Assembly (NCBI RefSeq): GCF_036421855.1
Contig: NZ_JAZGOK010000004.1
Source of the DNA: Georgenia_B sunbinii
Lineage (GTDB): Bacteria > Actinomycetota > Actinomycetes > Actinomycetales > Actinomycetaceae
Direction: 5' to 3' (one strand)
Length of the DNA: 64,000 nucleotides
Below the pieces are notes generated by a model that searched no databases, was not told where the DNA came from, and saw nothing but the letters and a program-made list of their open reading frames with translations. The position numbers and the translations under genes were made by a program. Each line of letters starts with the position of its first letter. Within the stretch, counting starts at the first letter, position 1. Below are positions 1 through 7,341 of the stretch, in pieces.

Positions 1-201
1 ACGACCGGTGGCGGAACCGTCGAGAAGGTCGACATCTGGGGCAAGCGTCGGCTGGCCTTCGAGATCAAGAAGCGTTCCGAGGGCATCTACGCCGTCGTCG
101 ACATGACGACGACGTCGGAGCTCGCGCAGGAGCTCGACCGGCAGCTCGGCCTCAACGAGGCAGTCCTGCGGACGAAGCTCATCCGCCCCGACGCTCGCTG
201 A
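1..201 (+). CDS. rpsF: 30S ribosomal protein S6, C-terminal part (gene enters from the left edge)
   Basis: The reading frame is open from base 1 and ends at TGA 199-201, giving the last 66 residues of a protein that includes the S6-type stretch VEKVDIWGKRRLAFEIKK followed by YAVVDM. S6 binds the central domain of 16S rRNA together with S18, whose gene lies just downstream. The order S6-SSB-S18-L9 is the standard ribosomal/replication operon of many bacteria, which supports the identification. The start codon and promoter lie outside the window. Confidence 0.95.
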   Translation, partial: TTGGGTVEKVDIWGKRRLAFEIKKRSEGIYAVVDMTTTSELAQELDRQLGLNEAVLRTKLIRPDAR

Positions 202-244
202 GCCTCGAGGCACCCACCAACGACCCGAGCTGAAGGAGACCGGC

Positions 245-784
245 ATGGCAGGCGAAACCATCATCACCGTCGTGGGGAACCTCACGGCGGACCCGGAGCT
301 GCGATTCACCCCCTCGGGGGCTGCGGTCGCCAGCTTCACCGTGGCTTCCACGCCCCGGACCTTCGACCGGCAGTCCAACGAGTGGAAGGACGCCGAAACG
401 CTGTTCATGCGTTGCTCGGTGTGGCGCGAGGCGGCGGAGAACGTCGCCGAGTCGCTCGCCAAGGGCAACCGGGTCGTCGTCCAGGGACGTCTCGTGCAGC
501 GGTCCTTCGAGACCCGTGAGGGCGAGAAGCGCACCGTCGTCGAGATGCAGGTCGACGAGGTCGGCCCGTCGCTGCGCTACGCCACGGCCAAGGTCACCCG
601 CACCCCGCGTGGGGGCGGCGGCCAGGGTGGTGGTGGCGGCGGCTTCGGCGGCGGTCAGGGTGGCGGCGGTGGCAACCAGGGCGGTTTCGGCGGCGGCAAC
701 GCCAGCCAGCCGGCCGGTGGCCAGTCCGACGACCCGTGGGCCACAGGTGGGTCGAGCTCGTTCGGTGACGAGCCCCCGTTCTAG
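245..784 (+). CDS. ssb: Single-stranded DNA-binding protein
   Basis: The protein has 179 residues. An N-terminal OB fold (about 1-115, beginning ETIITVVGNLTADPELRFTP) is followed by a Gly/Gln-rich disordered linker (about 120-150) and the acidic tip FGDEPPF. In this family the tip recruits replication and repair partners. SSB coats single-stranded DNA at forks and repair sites. ATG 245 is preceded by AAGGAG at good spacing. It sits between rpsF and rpsR and is presumably cotranscribed with them. The Gly-rich linker and DEPPF end are typical of actinobacterial SSB. Confidence 0.97.
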   Translation: MAGETIITVVGNLTADPELRFTPSGAAVASFTVASTPRTFDRQSNEWKDAETLFMRCSVWREAAENVAESLAKGNRVVVQGRLVQRSFETREGEKRTVVEMQVDEVGPSLRYATAKVTRTPRGGGGQGGGGGGFGGGQGGGGGNQGGFGGGNASQPAGGQSDDPWATGGSSSFGDEPPF

Positions 785-836
785 TCAGACGTTTCGTGCG
801 GCTCGCGCCGCGCACTGAATCTCAAGGAGTACAACC

Positions 837-1076
837 ATGGCGAAGCCCGTTCTTCGCAAGCCCGGCAAGAAGAAGGCCAACCCGCTGAAGTCGGCCAAGG
901 TCACCGGGATCGATTACAAGGACACCGCGCTGCTGCGCAAGTTCATCTCTGACCGCGGCAAGATCCGCGCGCGCCGGGTCACCGGTGTCACCGTCCAGGA
1001 GCAGCGTGCCATCGCCCGCGCGGTCAAGAACGCCCGCGAGATGGCGCTGCTGCCCTACGCTAGCTCGGCTCGCTGA
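837..1076 (+). CDS. rpsR: 30S ribosomal protein S18
   Basis: A 79-residue basic protein with the S18 pattern IDYKDTALLRKFISDRGKI and RRVTG, and a C-terminal part RAIARAVKNAREMALLPY. S18 pairs with S6 on the platform of the small subunit. An AAGGAG site lies upstream of ATG 837. It is 52 bases after ssb and 17 bases before rplI, consistent with one transcript. The length is normal for the zinc-independent form: the CxxC zinc motif seen in some paralogues is absent. Confidence 0.97.
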   Translation: MAKPVLRKPGKKKANPLKSAKVTGIDYKDTALLRKFISDRGKIRARRVTGVTVQEQRAIARAVKNAREMALLPYASSAR

Positions 1077-1093
1077 GGCGGAGGGACACACTC

Positions 1094-1543
1094 ATGGCAA
1101 AGATCATCCTCACCCACGAGGTCTCAGGCCTCGGTACCGCTGGTGACGTCGTCGAGGTCAAGGACGGCTACGCCCGCAACTTCCTGTTCCCCCGCGGCCT
1201 GGCCACCGGCTGGACCAAGGGCGCGCAGAAGCAGATCGACCAGATGCGCCAGGCGCGCAAGAAGCGCCAGGTCGCCACGGTCGAGGAGGCTCGCTCCATC
1301 CGCGACAGCCTGCAGTCCAAGCCGGTCGTCGTCTCCGCGCGCAGCGGCGCCGGCGGACGTCTCTTCGGTGCGGTGACCACCACCGACATCGCCGAGGCCG
1401 TCAAGGCGGCCGGTGGCCCCTCCGTCGACAAGCGCAAGATCGAGGTCTCCAGCCCGATCAAGTCGCTCGGCGAGCACAAGGTGCAGATCCGTCTGCACGA
1501 GGACGTCCAGGCCACGGTCGAGATCTCGGTCGTCGAGGCCTGA
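1094..1543 (+). CDS. rplI: 50S ribosomal protein L9
   Basis: The 149-residue protein begins with the L9 N-domain MAKIILTHEVSGLGTAGDVVEVKDGYARNFL (within about residues 1-50). A long connecting helix and a C-terminal domain ending EDVQATVEISV follow. L9 binds 23S rRNA and helps maintain reading frame. GGAGGG precedes the ATG. It is the last gene of the rpsF-ssb-rpsR-rplI cluster; a strong hairpin follows at 1603-1653. Confidence 0.97.
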   Translation: MAKIILTHEVSGLGTAGDVVEVKDGYARNFLFPRGLATGWTKGAQKQIDQMRQARKKRQVATVEEARSIRDSLQSKPVVVSARSGAGGRLFGAVTTTDIAEAVKAAGGPSVDKRKIEVSSPIKSLGEHKVQIRLHEDVQATVEISVVEA

Positions 1544-1602
1544 CCAGGCTTTGAGTCGGCCTCCGGGCTGGCTCATTGGGCTCGCGCTGCGGCCCGCCCT
1601 GC

Positions 1603-1653
1603 ACGAACGGGTAGTTTTCGTCAGTCTCTGGCTGACGAAAACTACCCGTTCGT
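1603..1653. terminator. Perfect 22-bp inverted repeat between convergent rplI and MATE gene
   Basis: The arms are 1603-1624 (ACGAACGGGTAGTTTTCGTCAG, shown as 1603-1620 plus TCAG) and 1632-1653, exactly complementary, with the 7-base loop TCTCTGG. There is no T-tract. Because it lies downstream of rplI and reaches into the last codons of the opposing MATE gene (stop at 1642-1644), a bidirectional terminator is the simplest role. The central AGTTTTCG stretch is AT-richer than its surroundings. Confidence 0.75.
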
Positions 1654-3057
1654 CGATCGCCCCTCCGCGCCCAGCACCATCCAGCGGTCGCCGCGGAACC
1701 GTACGCCGGTCGTCACGGCGCGCGAGAGCATGAAGCCGCCGGCGAAGGCCGCCCACAGCCACGCGAGCCCGGGGGGGGCGGCGGCGCCGCCGGGCGCCCA
1801 CAGCCACACGGCCGCGACGAGCGGCACGTAGACCACCAGCGTGAGCATCCCGGCCCACGCGAGGAACCGGCCGTCGCCGGCGCCGATGAGGACGCCGTCG
1901 AGGACGAACACCCAGCCGGCCATCGGCATCGTGACGCCGGTGATGACGAGGGCGACGGCGGCCGCGTGCTGCACCGCCGGGTCAGCGCTGAACAGCCGGG
2001 TGATCCACCAGCCGCCACCGGCGATGACGACGCCGATGACGGCACCGAACCCCACTCCCCACCACAGCGCGCGGCGGGTGACCGCGCGGACGCGGTGGTG
2101 GTCGCGCGCGCCCAGGCCCTGGCCGACCAGTGCCTGGGCAGCGATTGCCAGCGCGTCCAGCGCGAAGGCCGCCAGCCCCCACAGCGCATTGACCACCTGG
2201 TGCCCGGCCAGCCCGACCGGGCCCAGCGCCGTCGCCGTCGTGACCGTCAGGAGGATCGCTACCCGCAGCGTGAGGGTGCGGACGAACAGCGGTGCGCCGG
2301 CGACCGCACCGGCCCAGATCCCTGAGCGGTGGGGCCGCAGCGAGATTCGCAGCCCGCGGGCGCGGTGGAGAACGACGAGAGCCAGCGCGGCTCCCATGAG
2401 GGTCTGAGCGACGGCGGTGCCCAGGCCGGAGCCGGCCACGCCCATGCCGAGCCCGTAGATGAGCAGGGCGTTGAGACCCACGTTGAGGGTCGCGCCGGCG
2501 ACGGCGACGACCAGCGGCGTGCGGGTGTCCAGCAGCCCCCGTAGCGTGCCGGTGGCGGCGAGCACGACGAACATTCCGGGCAGCCCGCCGGCGGAGTAGC
2601 GCAGGTAGGCGACGGCGTGCGGCGCCACGGTGGCGTCGGCGCCGAGGGCGGTCACCAGCCAGTCGGCGCTCAGCCCGAGCGCCAGTGCGACGGCGACGCC
2701 GAGCCCCAGGGCCAGCCACATGCCGTCGATGCCGGCACTGACGGCGCCGGCCCGGTCGCCGGCCCCGACGCGCCGTGCGGTGGCGGCGGTGGTCGCGTAG
2801 GCGAGGAACACGAAGATCCCGACGGCGGAGACGAGCAATGTGGAGGAGAGTGACAGGCCGGCCAGCTCGGCGGTGCCCAGCCGGCCCACCATGACGGAGT
2901 CGATGAGGACGAACAGCGGCTCGGCGACGAGGGCGCCGAGCGCGGGCACCGCGAGCCCGAGGAGCTGACGGTCGAGCCGGCGGCCGGCTGATGCTGCCGG
3001 GACCGCTGGTGCGGGTGTGACTCGGCCGTCATCCCCAGGCCGTGGTGCTCTGTCCAC
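1642..3057 (-). CDS. MATE family efflux transporter
   Basis: A membrane protein of about 470 residues with twelve hydrophobic segments and MATE features near the start (RQLLGLAVPALGALVAEPLFVLIDSVMVG, about 28-56) and in the middle (GPVGLAGHQVVNALWG). MATE proteins export cationic drugs or metabolites by Na+ or H+ antiport. The start is uncertain: GTG 3057 is used here, an ATG at 3111 would add 18 residues, and neither has a well-placed ribosome site. Its last codons overlap the hairpin shared with rplI. A DnaA-box-like cluster lies upstream of it. Confidence 0.85.
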   Translation of the reverse strand: MDRAPRPGDDGRVTPAPAVPAASAGRRLDRQLLGLAVPALGALVAEPLFVLIDSVMVGRLGTAELAGLSLSSTLLVSAVGIFVFLAYATTAATARRVGAGDRAGAVSAGIDGMWLALGLGVAVALALGLSADWLVTALGADATVAPHAVAYLRYSAGGLPGMFVVLAATGTLRGLLDTRTPLVVAVAGATLNVGLNALLIYGLGMGVAGSGLGTAVAQTLMGAALALVVLHRARGLRISLRPHRSGIWAGAVAGAPLFVRTLTLRVAILLTVTTATALGPVGLAGHQVVNALWGLAAFALDALAIAAQALVGQGLGARDHHRVRAVTRRALWWGVGFGAVIGVVIAGGGWWITRLFSADPAVQHAAAVALVITGVTMPMAGWVFVLDGVLIGAGDGRFLAWAGMLTLVVYVPLVAAVWLWAPGGAAAPPGLAWLWAAFAGGFMLSRAVTTGVRFRGDRWMVLGAEGRSTNG

Positions 3058-3227
3058 CAATGTGCTGACCAGTTTCCTTCCACATGCTGTGCACTCACCA
3101 ACCCGTGTCATGCTGCGGGTTCAACCGAATTGCACCGGTGTTATCCACATAGCTATCCACCTCCTGTGCACAGAGGTGGGGACACTGTCCACCGGCTGTC
3201 CCCAGGGTTGTCCACAGGCGTGGATAG
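3050..3227. promoter_or_regulatory. Cluster of DnaA-box-like 9-mers upstream of dnaB
   Basis: Within about 180 bp are TTATCCACA (3141-3149, a perfect classical DnaA box), TTGTCCACA (3208-3216, the high-GC actinobacterial form), CTATCCACC (3153-3161), CTGTCCACC (3050-3058 and 3185-3193), CTGTCCCCA (3196-3204), and an inverted CTATCCACG (3219-3227). DnaA binds such boxes at oriC and at some promoters. The position in front of dnaB suggests DnaA-responsive control or a DnaA reservoir; this is inference. No AT-rich unwinding element or dnaA/dnaN gene is beside it. Confidence 0.6.
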
Positions 3228-3376
3228 CGTACCCGCGGTGCGCCGCGTACCGTCGCTCGCAGTAAGACCGTGCGCGTGGCGCGACCCTCCAGTCGTCGCC
3301 TGCGGCCCCTGGGCTCGCCGCCGGCCAGGCATGTCAGTGGCCTGCGGTAGACCTGCAGCACGAAGAGGGAGTCGCG

Positions 3377-5986
3377 ATGACCGATATCGACACGCGGGTA
3401 CTTGAGTCCAACAACGGCGGCCGCGAGTACTTCGATCGCACCCCGCCGCAGGACGTGGCGGCCGAGCAGGGCGTGCTCGGCGGCATGCTGCTGTCCAAGG
3501 ACGCCATCGCCGACGTCATCGAGGAGCTGCGGGGCCAGGACTTCTACCGGCCGGCGCACGAGATGGTCTACGACGCCGTGCTCGACCTCTACGGCCGCGG
3601 CGAGCCTGCCGACGCCGTCACGGTCGCCGCCGAGCTGAACAAGCGCGGCGAGCTGAGCCGGGTGGGCGGGGCCGCTTACCTGCACACGCTCATCTCCTCC
3701 GTCCCGACGGCGGCCAACGCCGGGTACTACGCCCGCCTCGTGCGCGACCAGGCGGTGCTGCGGCGGCTGGTCGAGGCCGGCACCCGCATTGCCCAGCTGG
3801 GGTACGCCACCGACGGCGGCGACGTCGACGAGCTGGTCAACTCGGCGCAGGCGGAGGTCTACGCGGTCACCGAGAACCGCACCAGCGAGGACTACACGCC
3901 GCTGCGCGACACCATCAACCAGACGATGGAAGAGATCGAGAACAACGCCAACCGCGGCGCCGGGATGGTGGGCGTGCCCACCGGGTTCACCGACCTGGAC
4001 GCGTTGACGAACGGCTTGCACCCCGGGCAGATGGTCATCGTCGCGGCACGGCCGGCTGTCGGCAAGGCGCTGGCTCTCGACACCCCGCTCCCGACGCCGG
4101 ACGGCTGGACCACCATGGGCGAGGTCCAGGTGGGTGACAGCCTCCTCGCCGTCGACGGAACGCCGACGAGGGTCGTCGCGGCCACCGAGGTCATGGTGGA
4201 CCGGCCGTGCTACGAGATCACGTTCGACGACGGGACGACGATCATTGCCGATGCTGAGCACCAGTGGCTGACCGAGACCCGTGCCTCGCGGAGGTCGGCA
4301 CAGGAGGCTCTCGTCGGCGCCGGCAGTTCTCGCCGCAAGGCCGTCGTAGCCGAGGTGAGGACGACGGCGCAGATCGCCTCGTCGCTGCGCTGCGCGACCG
4401 CGGACAACCGGCTCAACCACTGCGTGACGACAGCCGCCCCGCTAGCGCTGCCCGAGCGTGAGCTGCCCCTCGACCCGTACGTCCTGGGTGTGTGGCTCGG
4501 CGACGGTCACAGCAACGGCGCCCGGTACACGTCCGACGACCCGGAGATCGGGCTCTTCATCGAGGCCGCCGGCTACCAGGTCCGGGCGTGCGCCGGCCGC
4601 AACTACTCGATCCGGCTTCCCGAGAGCACGTGGCGCAGTGAGCGCGCGTGCGATGTCTGTGGCGCACTGTTCGTGCCGCGGGCCACGCAGGTTCGCACCT
4701 GCGGTCGGACTTGCGGCCCCAAGCGCAGGACGCTGCACCTGGAGGAGGTCCGGCCGGTCTGCATCGACTGCGGCGTCGAGTGTTCGGGGACTGGGCAGTG
4801 CGAGTCGTGCTACCGGGACCACGGCAGCGTCCAGGCGATCCTGCGCACCGTCGGCGTGCTGGGCAACAAGCACATCCCGATGGAGTTCCTCCGCGGGGGC
4901 GAGCGCCAGCGTCGCGCTCTCTTGTCAGGCCTGATGGACACCGACGGGACGGTCTCGCCGGCCGGCTCGCTTCAGTTCACCGTCACGAGCCGGCGACTGG
5001 CGAATGACGTCCGCGAGCTGATCCACAGCCTCGGCTACCGGACCGGCTGGTCGGAGCGCACCGTTCGCGGCCGGACGGCCGACAGCTCGACCGCGTTCAC
5101 GATCACCTTCACCACGGACGACACGGTCTTCGCCCTCACCCGCAAGCGTCAAGTGCACCTCGAGCGCCGGCATGGTTCCACCCCCCGCCGAAGGTCCCGG
5201 TTCATCACCTCGGTACGGCGGGTGGAGAGCGTGCCGGTCAAGTGTGTGCAGATCGACCACCCGACCCATCTCTACCTCGCGTCCCACGCGATGGTGCCGA
5301 CCCACAACTCCACGTTGGCACTGGACTGGTGCCGTTCGGCGTCCATCAAGCACGGACTCACCTCGGTGATCTTCTCGCTGGAGATGGGCCGTACCGAGCT
5401 GACCATGCGGCTGCTGTCCGCCGAGGCCGGCGTGCCGCTGCAGAACATGCGCAAGGGCACCATGCGTGACGAGGACTGGACCAAGGTCGCTGGCGCGATG
5501 AGCCGGGTGTCAGAGGCGCCGCTGTTCATCGACGACAGCCCAAACATGTCGCTCATGGAGATCCGCGCCAAGGGCCGGCGGCTCAAGCAGCGCCACGACC
5601 TCAAGCTCATCGTGGTCGACTACCTGCAACTGATGAGCTCGGGCAAGCGGGTGGAGTCGCGACAGCAGGAGGTCTCGGAGTTCTCCCGTGCGCTCAAGCT
5701 GCTCGCCAAAGAGCTCGAGGTGCCGGTCATCGCGGTCGCGCAGCTCAACCGTGGCCCCGAGCAGCGCACCGACAAGAAGCCGATGATGAGTGACCTCCGT
5801 GAGTCCGGCTCGTTGGAGCAGGACGCGGACCTCGTCTTGCTGCTGCACCGCGAGGACTCCTACGACAAGGAGAACCGGCCCGGCGAGGCCGACCTCATCA
5901 TCGCCAAGCACCGTAATGGCCCCACCGACACCATCACCGTCGCCTTCCAGGGCCACTATTCGCGGTTCCACGACATGCCGCAGTAG
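3377..5986 (+). CDS. dnaB: Replicative DNA helicase DnaB, interrupted by an intein
   Basis: The 869-codon frame encodes a two-part DnaB with an in-frame intein at residues 231-644; the spliced product would be 455 residues, normal for DnaB. The N-terminal primase-interaction domain (about 15-120) begins TPPQDVAAEQGVLGGML. The RecA-like ATPase domain carries the Walker A loop split by the intein (ARPAVGK before, STLALD after), Walker B LKLIVVDYLQLM and the downstream SDLRESGSLEQDADLV. DnaB forms the hexameric ring that unwinds DNA at forks. ATG 3377 follows GAGGGAG. Since the intein splits the ATP-binding loop, the unspliced protein should be inactive. Confidence 0.97.
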   Translation: MTDIDTRVLESNNGGREYFDRTPPQDVAAEQGVLGGMLLSKDAIADVIEELRGQDFYRPAHEMVYDAVLDLYGRGEPADAVTVAAELNKRGELSRVGGAAYLHTLISSVPTAANAGYYARLVRDQAVLRRLVEAGTRIAQLGYATDGGDVDELVNSAQAEVYAVTENRTSEDYTPLRDTINQTMEEIENNANRGAGMVGVPTGFTDLDALTNGLHPGQMVIVAARPAVGKALALDTPLPTPDGWTTMGEVQVGDSLLAVDGTPTRVVAATEVMVDRPCYEITFDDGTTIIADAEHQWLTETRASRRSAQEALVGAGSSRRKAVVAEVRTTAQIASSLRCATADNRLNHCVTTAAPLALPERELPLDPYVLGVWLGDGHSNGARYTSDDPEIGLFIEAAGYQVRACAGRNYSIRLPESTWRSERACDVCGALFVPRATQVRTCGRTCGPKRRTLHLEEVRPVCIDCGVECSGTGQCESCYRDHGSVQAILRTVGVLGNKHIPMEFLRGGERQRRALLSGLMDTDGTVSPAGSLQFTVTSRRLANDVRELIHSLGYRTGWSERTVRGRTADSSTAFTITFTTDDTVFALTRKRQVHLERRHGSTPRRRSRFITSVRRVESVPVKCVQIDHPTHLYLASHAMVPTHNSTLALDWCRSASIKHGLTSVIFSLEMGRTELTMRLLSAEAGVPLQNMRKGTMRDEDWTKVAGAMSRVSEAPLFIDDSPNMSLMEIRAKGRRLKQRHDLKLIVVDYLQLMSSGKRVESRQQEVSEFSRALKLLAKELEVPVIAVAQLNRGPEQRTDKKPMMSDLRESGSLEQDADLVLLLHREDSYDKENRPGEADLIIAKHRNGPTDTITVAFQGHYSRFHDMPQ
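4067..5308 (+). mobile_element. DnaB intein (class 3 type) with LAGLIDADG homing endonuclease
   Basis: The 414-residue intein lies between Gly-Lys and Ser-Thr of the Walker A motif. It starts with Ala rather than Cys/Ser, ends in His-Asn, and is followed by Ser as +1 residue. It carries the class 3 set: Trp67 in block B (AEHQWLT), Cys393 in block F (VKCVQIDHPTHLYL) and Thr412 in block G (VPTHN). In class 3 inteins the block F Cys starts splicing by forming a branched intermediate. Two LAGLIDADG helices are present (LGVWLGDG at 140-147, LLSGLMDTDG at 285-294), both with Asp. Between them is a Cys-rich segment (195-248) resembling zinc knuckles. The element can home into intein-free dnaB alleles if the nuclease is active. 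Confidence 0.93.
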
Positions 5987-6260
5987 GGGTGCCGCGATGA
6001 CGCGCACGCGGCTCGGAAAGTTCGGCGATGACGTTCCGCAGGGGGATTCCCTTCGGAACGTCCCCATGGAACGCCGCCTCGGCCAGCGTGATTACCTCCA
6101 CCGGGTTCGATGCTTACGGTGCGGACTCGGAAGGTCTGCCCTACGGGGGTTGCGTCCGTACTCGCGCAGGTCTTTCGTGTGTTCGCCAGTGCAGCGCCGC
6201 ATTGTCGGCGGTGTGGTGTAGAGACGATGGTGCCCCTAAGAACAGAGCATCGGAGATCTG
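5987..6260. other. Intergenic stretch after dnaB without a convincing gene
   Basis: The 274 bases hold only short frames with no family signature. A hairpin at 6042-6065 (GGGGATTCC, loop CTTC, GGAA then TCCCC, with a 2-base bulge) may end dnaB transcription. A GGAG site at 6252-6255 stands five bases before ATG 6261, the only canonical start upstream of the next gene. Confidence 0.4.
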
Positions 6261-6420
6261 ATGGCACGCAGAGACGCTGACCCCAACTACGAGACCCGCC
6301 CGGCCAGGACTCCGCTCGAGGAGAAGTCCCTCTTTCGGCAGTTCGTACGGCACGGAAGACAAACGCCAGCGTCCCATCGTCGTCACTGGCGCCACTGGGG
6401 CCATCGGCCGCCGGGTCATT
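6261..6420 (+). other. Displaced 5' part of the NmrA-like gene (probable frameshift)
   Basis: In the frame of the gene at 6421, codons 6376-6420 read IVVTGATGAIGRRVI, the Rossmann nucleotide-binding motif that should be near the N-terminus. That frame is open back to a TGA at 6259-6261 but contains no ATG, GTG or TTG. The only well-placed start (ATG 6261 with GGAG five bases upstream) is in another frame and reads MARRDADPNYETRPARTPLEE. A one-base shift between about 6300 and 6375 would join the two. Either the gene is broken, the sequence has an indel, or a non-canonical start (for example CTG 6277) is used. Confidence 0.55.
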
Positions 6421-7236
6421 GTGAGCTTGCTGGAGGCTGGCTACTCGGTGCGGGGCACGTCTCGAAGTCCCGAACCTGCGTCACTCCCATCGGGCGCGGA
6501 GGCGGCTCACGGAGACTTGGAGGCTCCGTCCACTCTGCGCAGCGCGTTCCGTAGCGCGGCTCAACTGGTGTTGATCGCGGTGCCAGAGACCGTGCAGGAG
6601 GTGCTCGCTCGCGCCAAGCAGCAGGGAATCGAGCACGTTGTCGTCATCTCATCCGCGGCCGTGACAGCTGGCTACGACACCACCTACAACGCTGTCGTGG
6701 AAGACGCCGTGATGCGTTCAGACCTGGAGTGGAGCATCGTCCGCCCGGGTGAGTTCGCGACGAACTCGCTCCTGATCTGGGGGCCCACGATCAGAACATC
6801 TCGCCGAGTGGTCGAACCCTTTCCCGATCAGGTCGGCCACCCCATCCATGAAGGCGACGTCGCCGACGTCGTCGTGGCCGACCTGCTCGACCCGCAGCGT
6901 CGAGGGCGAATCGACACGATCATCGGACCTGACAGCCTCACCAAACGTGAACAGGTCGCGGCAATCGCAGAAGCGGTTGGCGAAGAAATCGCTCTCGACG
7001 TAGTCACCGCAGACGAGGCCCGCGCCTTCTATCGGGATCAAGGCGGCTTCGCGGCCGCGAATGCAGAGCTTCTATTCGGCTTTGAAAACTACAACGGCGT
7101 CGAAGGCGCCGCCGACGAACCGCACGACACAAGCGCCCCAGACGACGGCGCTTACCTCACTCTCGAGCAGATCACAGGAGCCACGGCACGTACCTACCGA
7201 CGATGGGCGGATGATCACGCCCCCGACTTTCTCTGA
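6421..7236 (+). CDS. NmrA/SDR-type NAD(P)-binding protein (5' end disturbed)
   Basis: From the first possible canonical start (GTG 6421) the product is 271 residues; the coenzyme motif GATGAIGR lies just upstream in the same frame, so this start cannot give a complete protein. The body fits the atypical SDR/NmrA family: LVLIAVPETVQEVLARAKQQGIEHVVVISS, an RPGEF segment, and IHEGDVADVVVADLL. These proteins sense or reduce quinones or other ligands with NAD(P). Base composition is less GC-rich than its neighbours (for example around 7060-7110), suggesting transfer. It may be a pseudogene, a sequencing error or an unusually started gene. A hairpin at 7276-7318 follows. Confidence 0.7.
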   Translation: MSLLEAGYSVRGTSRSPEPASLPSGAEAAHGDLEAPSTLRSAFRSAAQLVLIAVPETVQEVLARAKQQGIEHVVVISSAAVTAGYDTTYNAVVEDAVMRSDLEWSIVRPGEFATNSLLIWGPTIRTSRRVVEPFPDQVGHPIHEGDVADVVVADLLDPQRRGRIDTIIGPDSLTKREQVAAIAEAVGEEIALDVVTADEARAFYRDQGGFAAANAELLFGFENYNGVEGAADEPHDTSAPDDGAYLTLEQITGATARTYRRWADDHAPDFL

Positions 7237-7275
7237 CCCCGGAGTGCAGCAGCTCCTGGGGGCGGCTCTGCAGCA

Positions 7276-7318
7276 GAGGGGGTGCCGACCCGGCGTCTCC
7301 GCCGTTCGGCACCCCCTC
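7276..7318. terminator. Hairpin between convergent NmrA-like gene and giant GH92 gene
   Basis: The arms 7276-7288 (GAGGGGGTGCCGA) and 7306-7318 (TCGGCACCCCCTC) are exactly complementary over 13 bp with a 17-base loop. There is no T-run. It separates two convergent genes and probably stops transcription from both sides. Confidence 0.65.
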
Positions 7319-7341
7319 AGTGGTGCTCTGTCAGCTCAGGG

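Noticed and set aside
3050..3227. Chromosomal origin (oriC)
   Set aside because: DnaA boxes are present but there is no AT-rich unwinding region and no dnaA or dnaN gene next to it.
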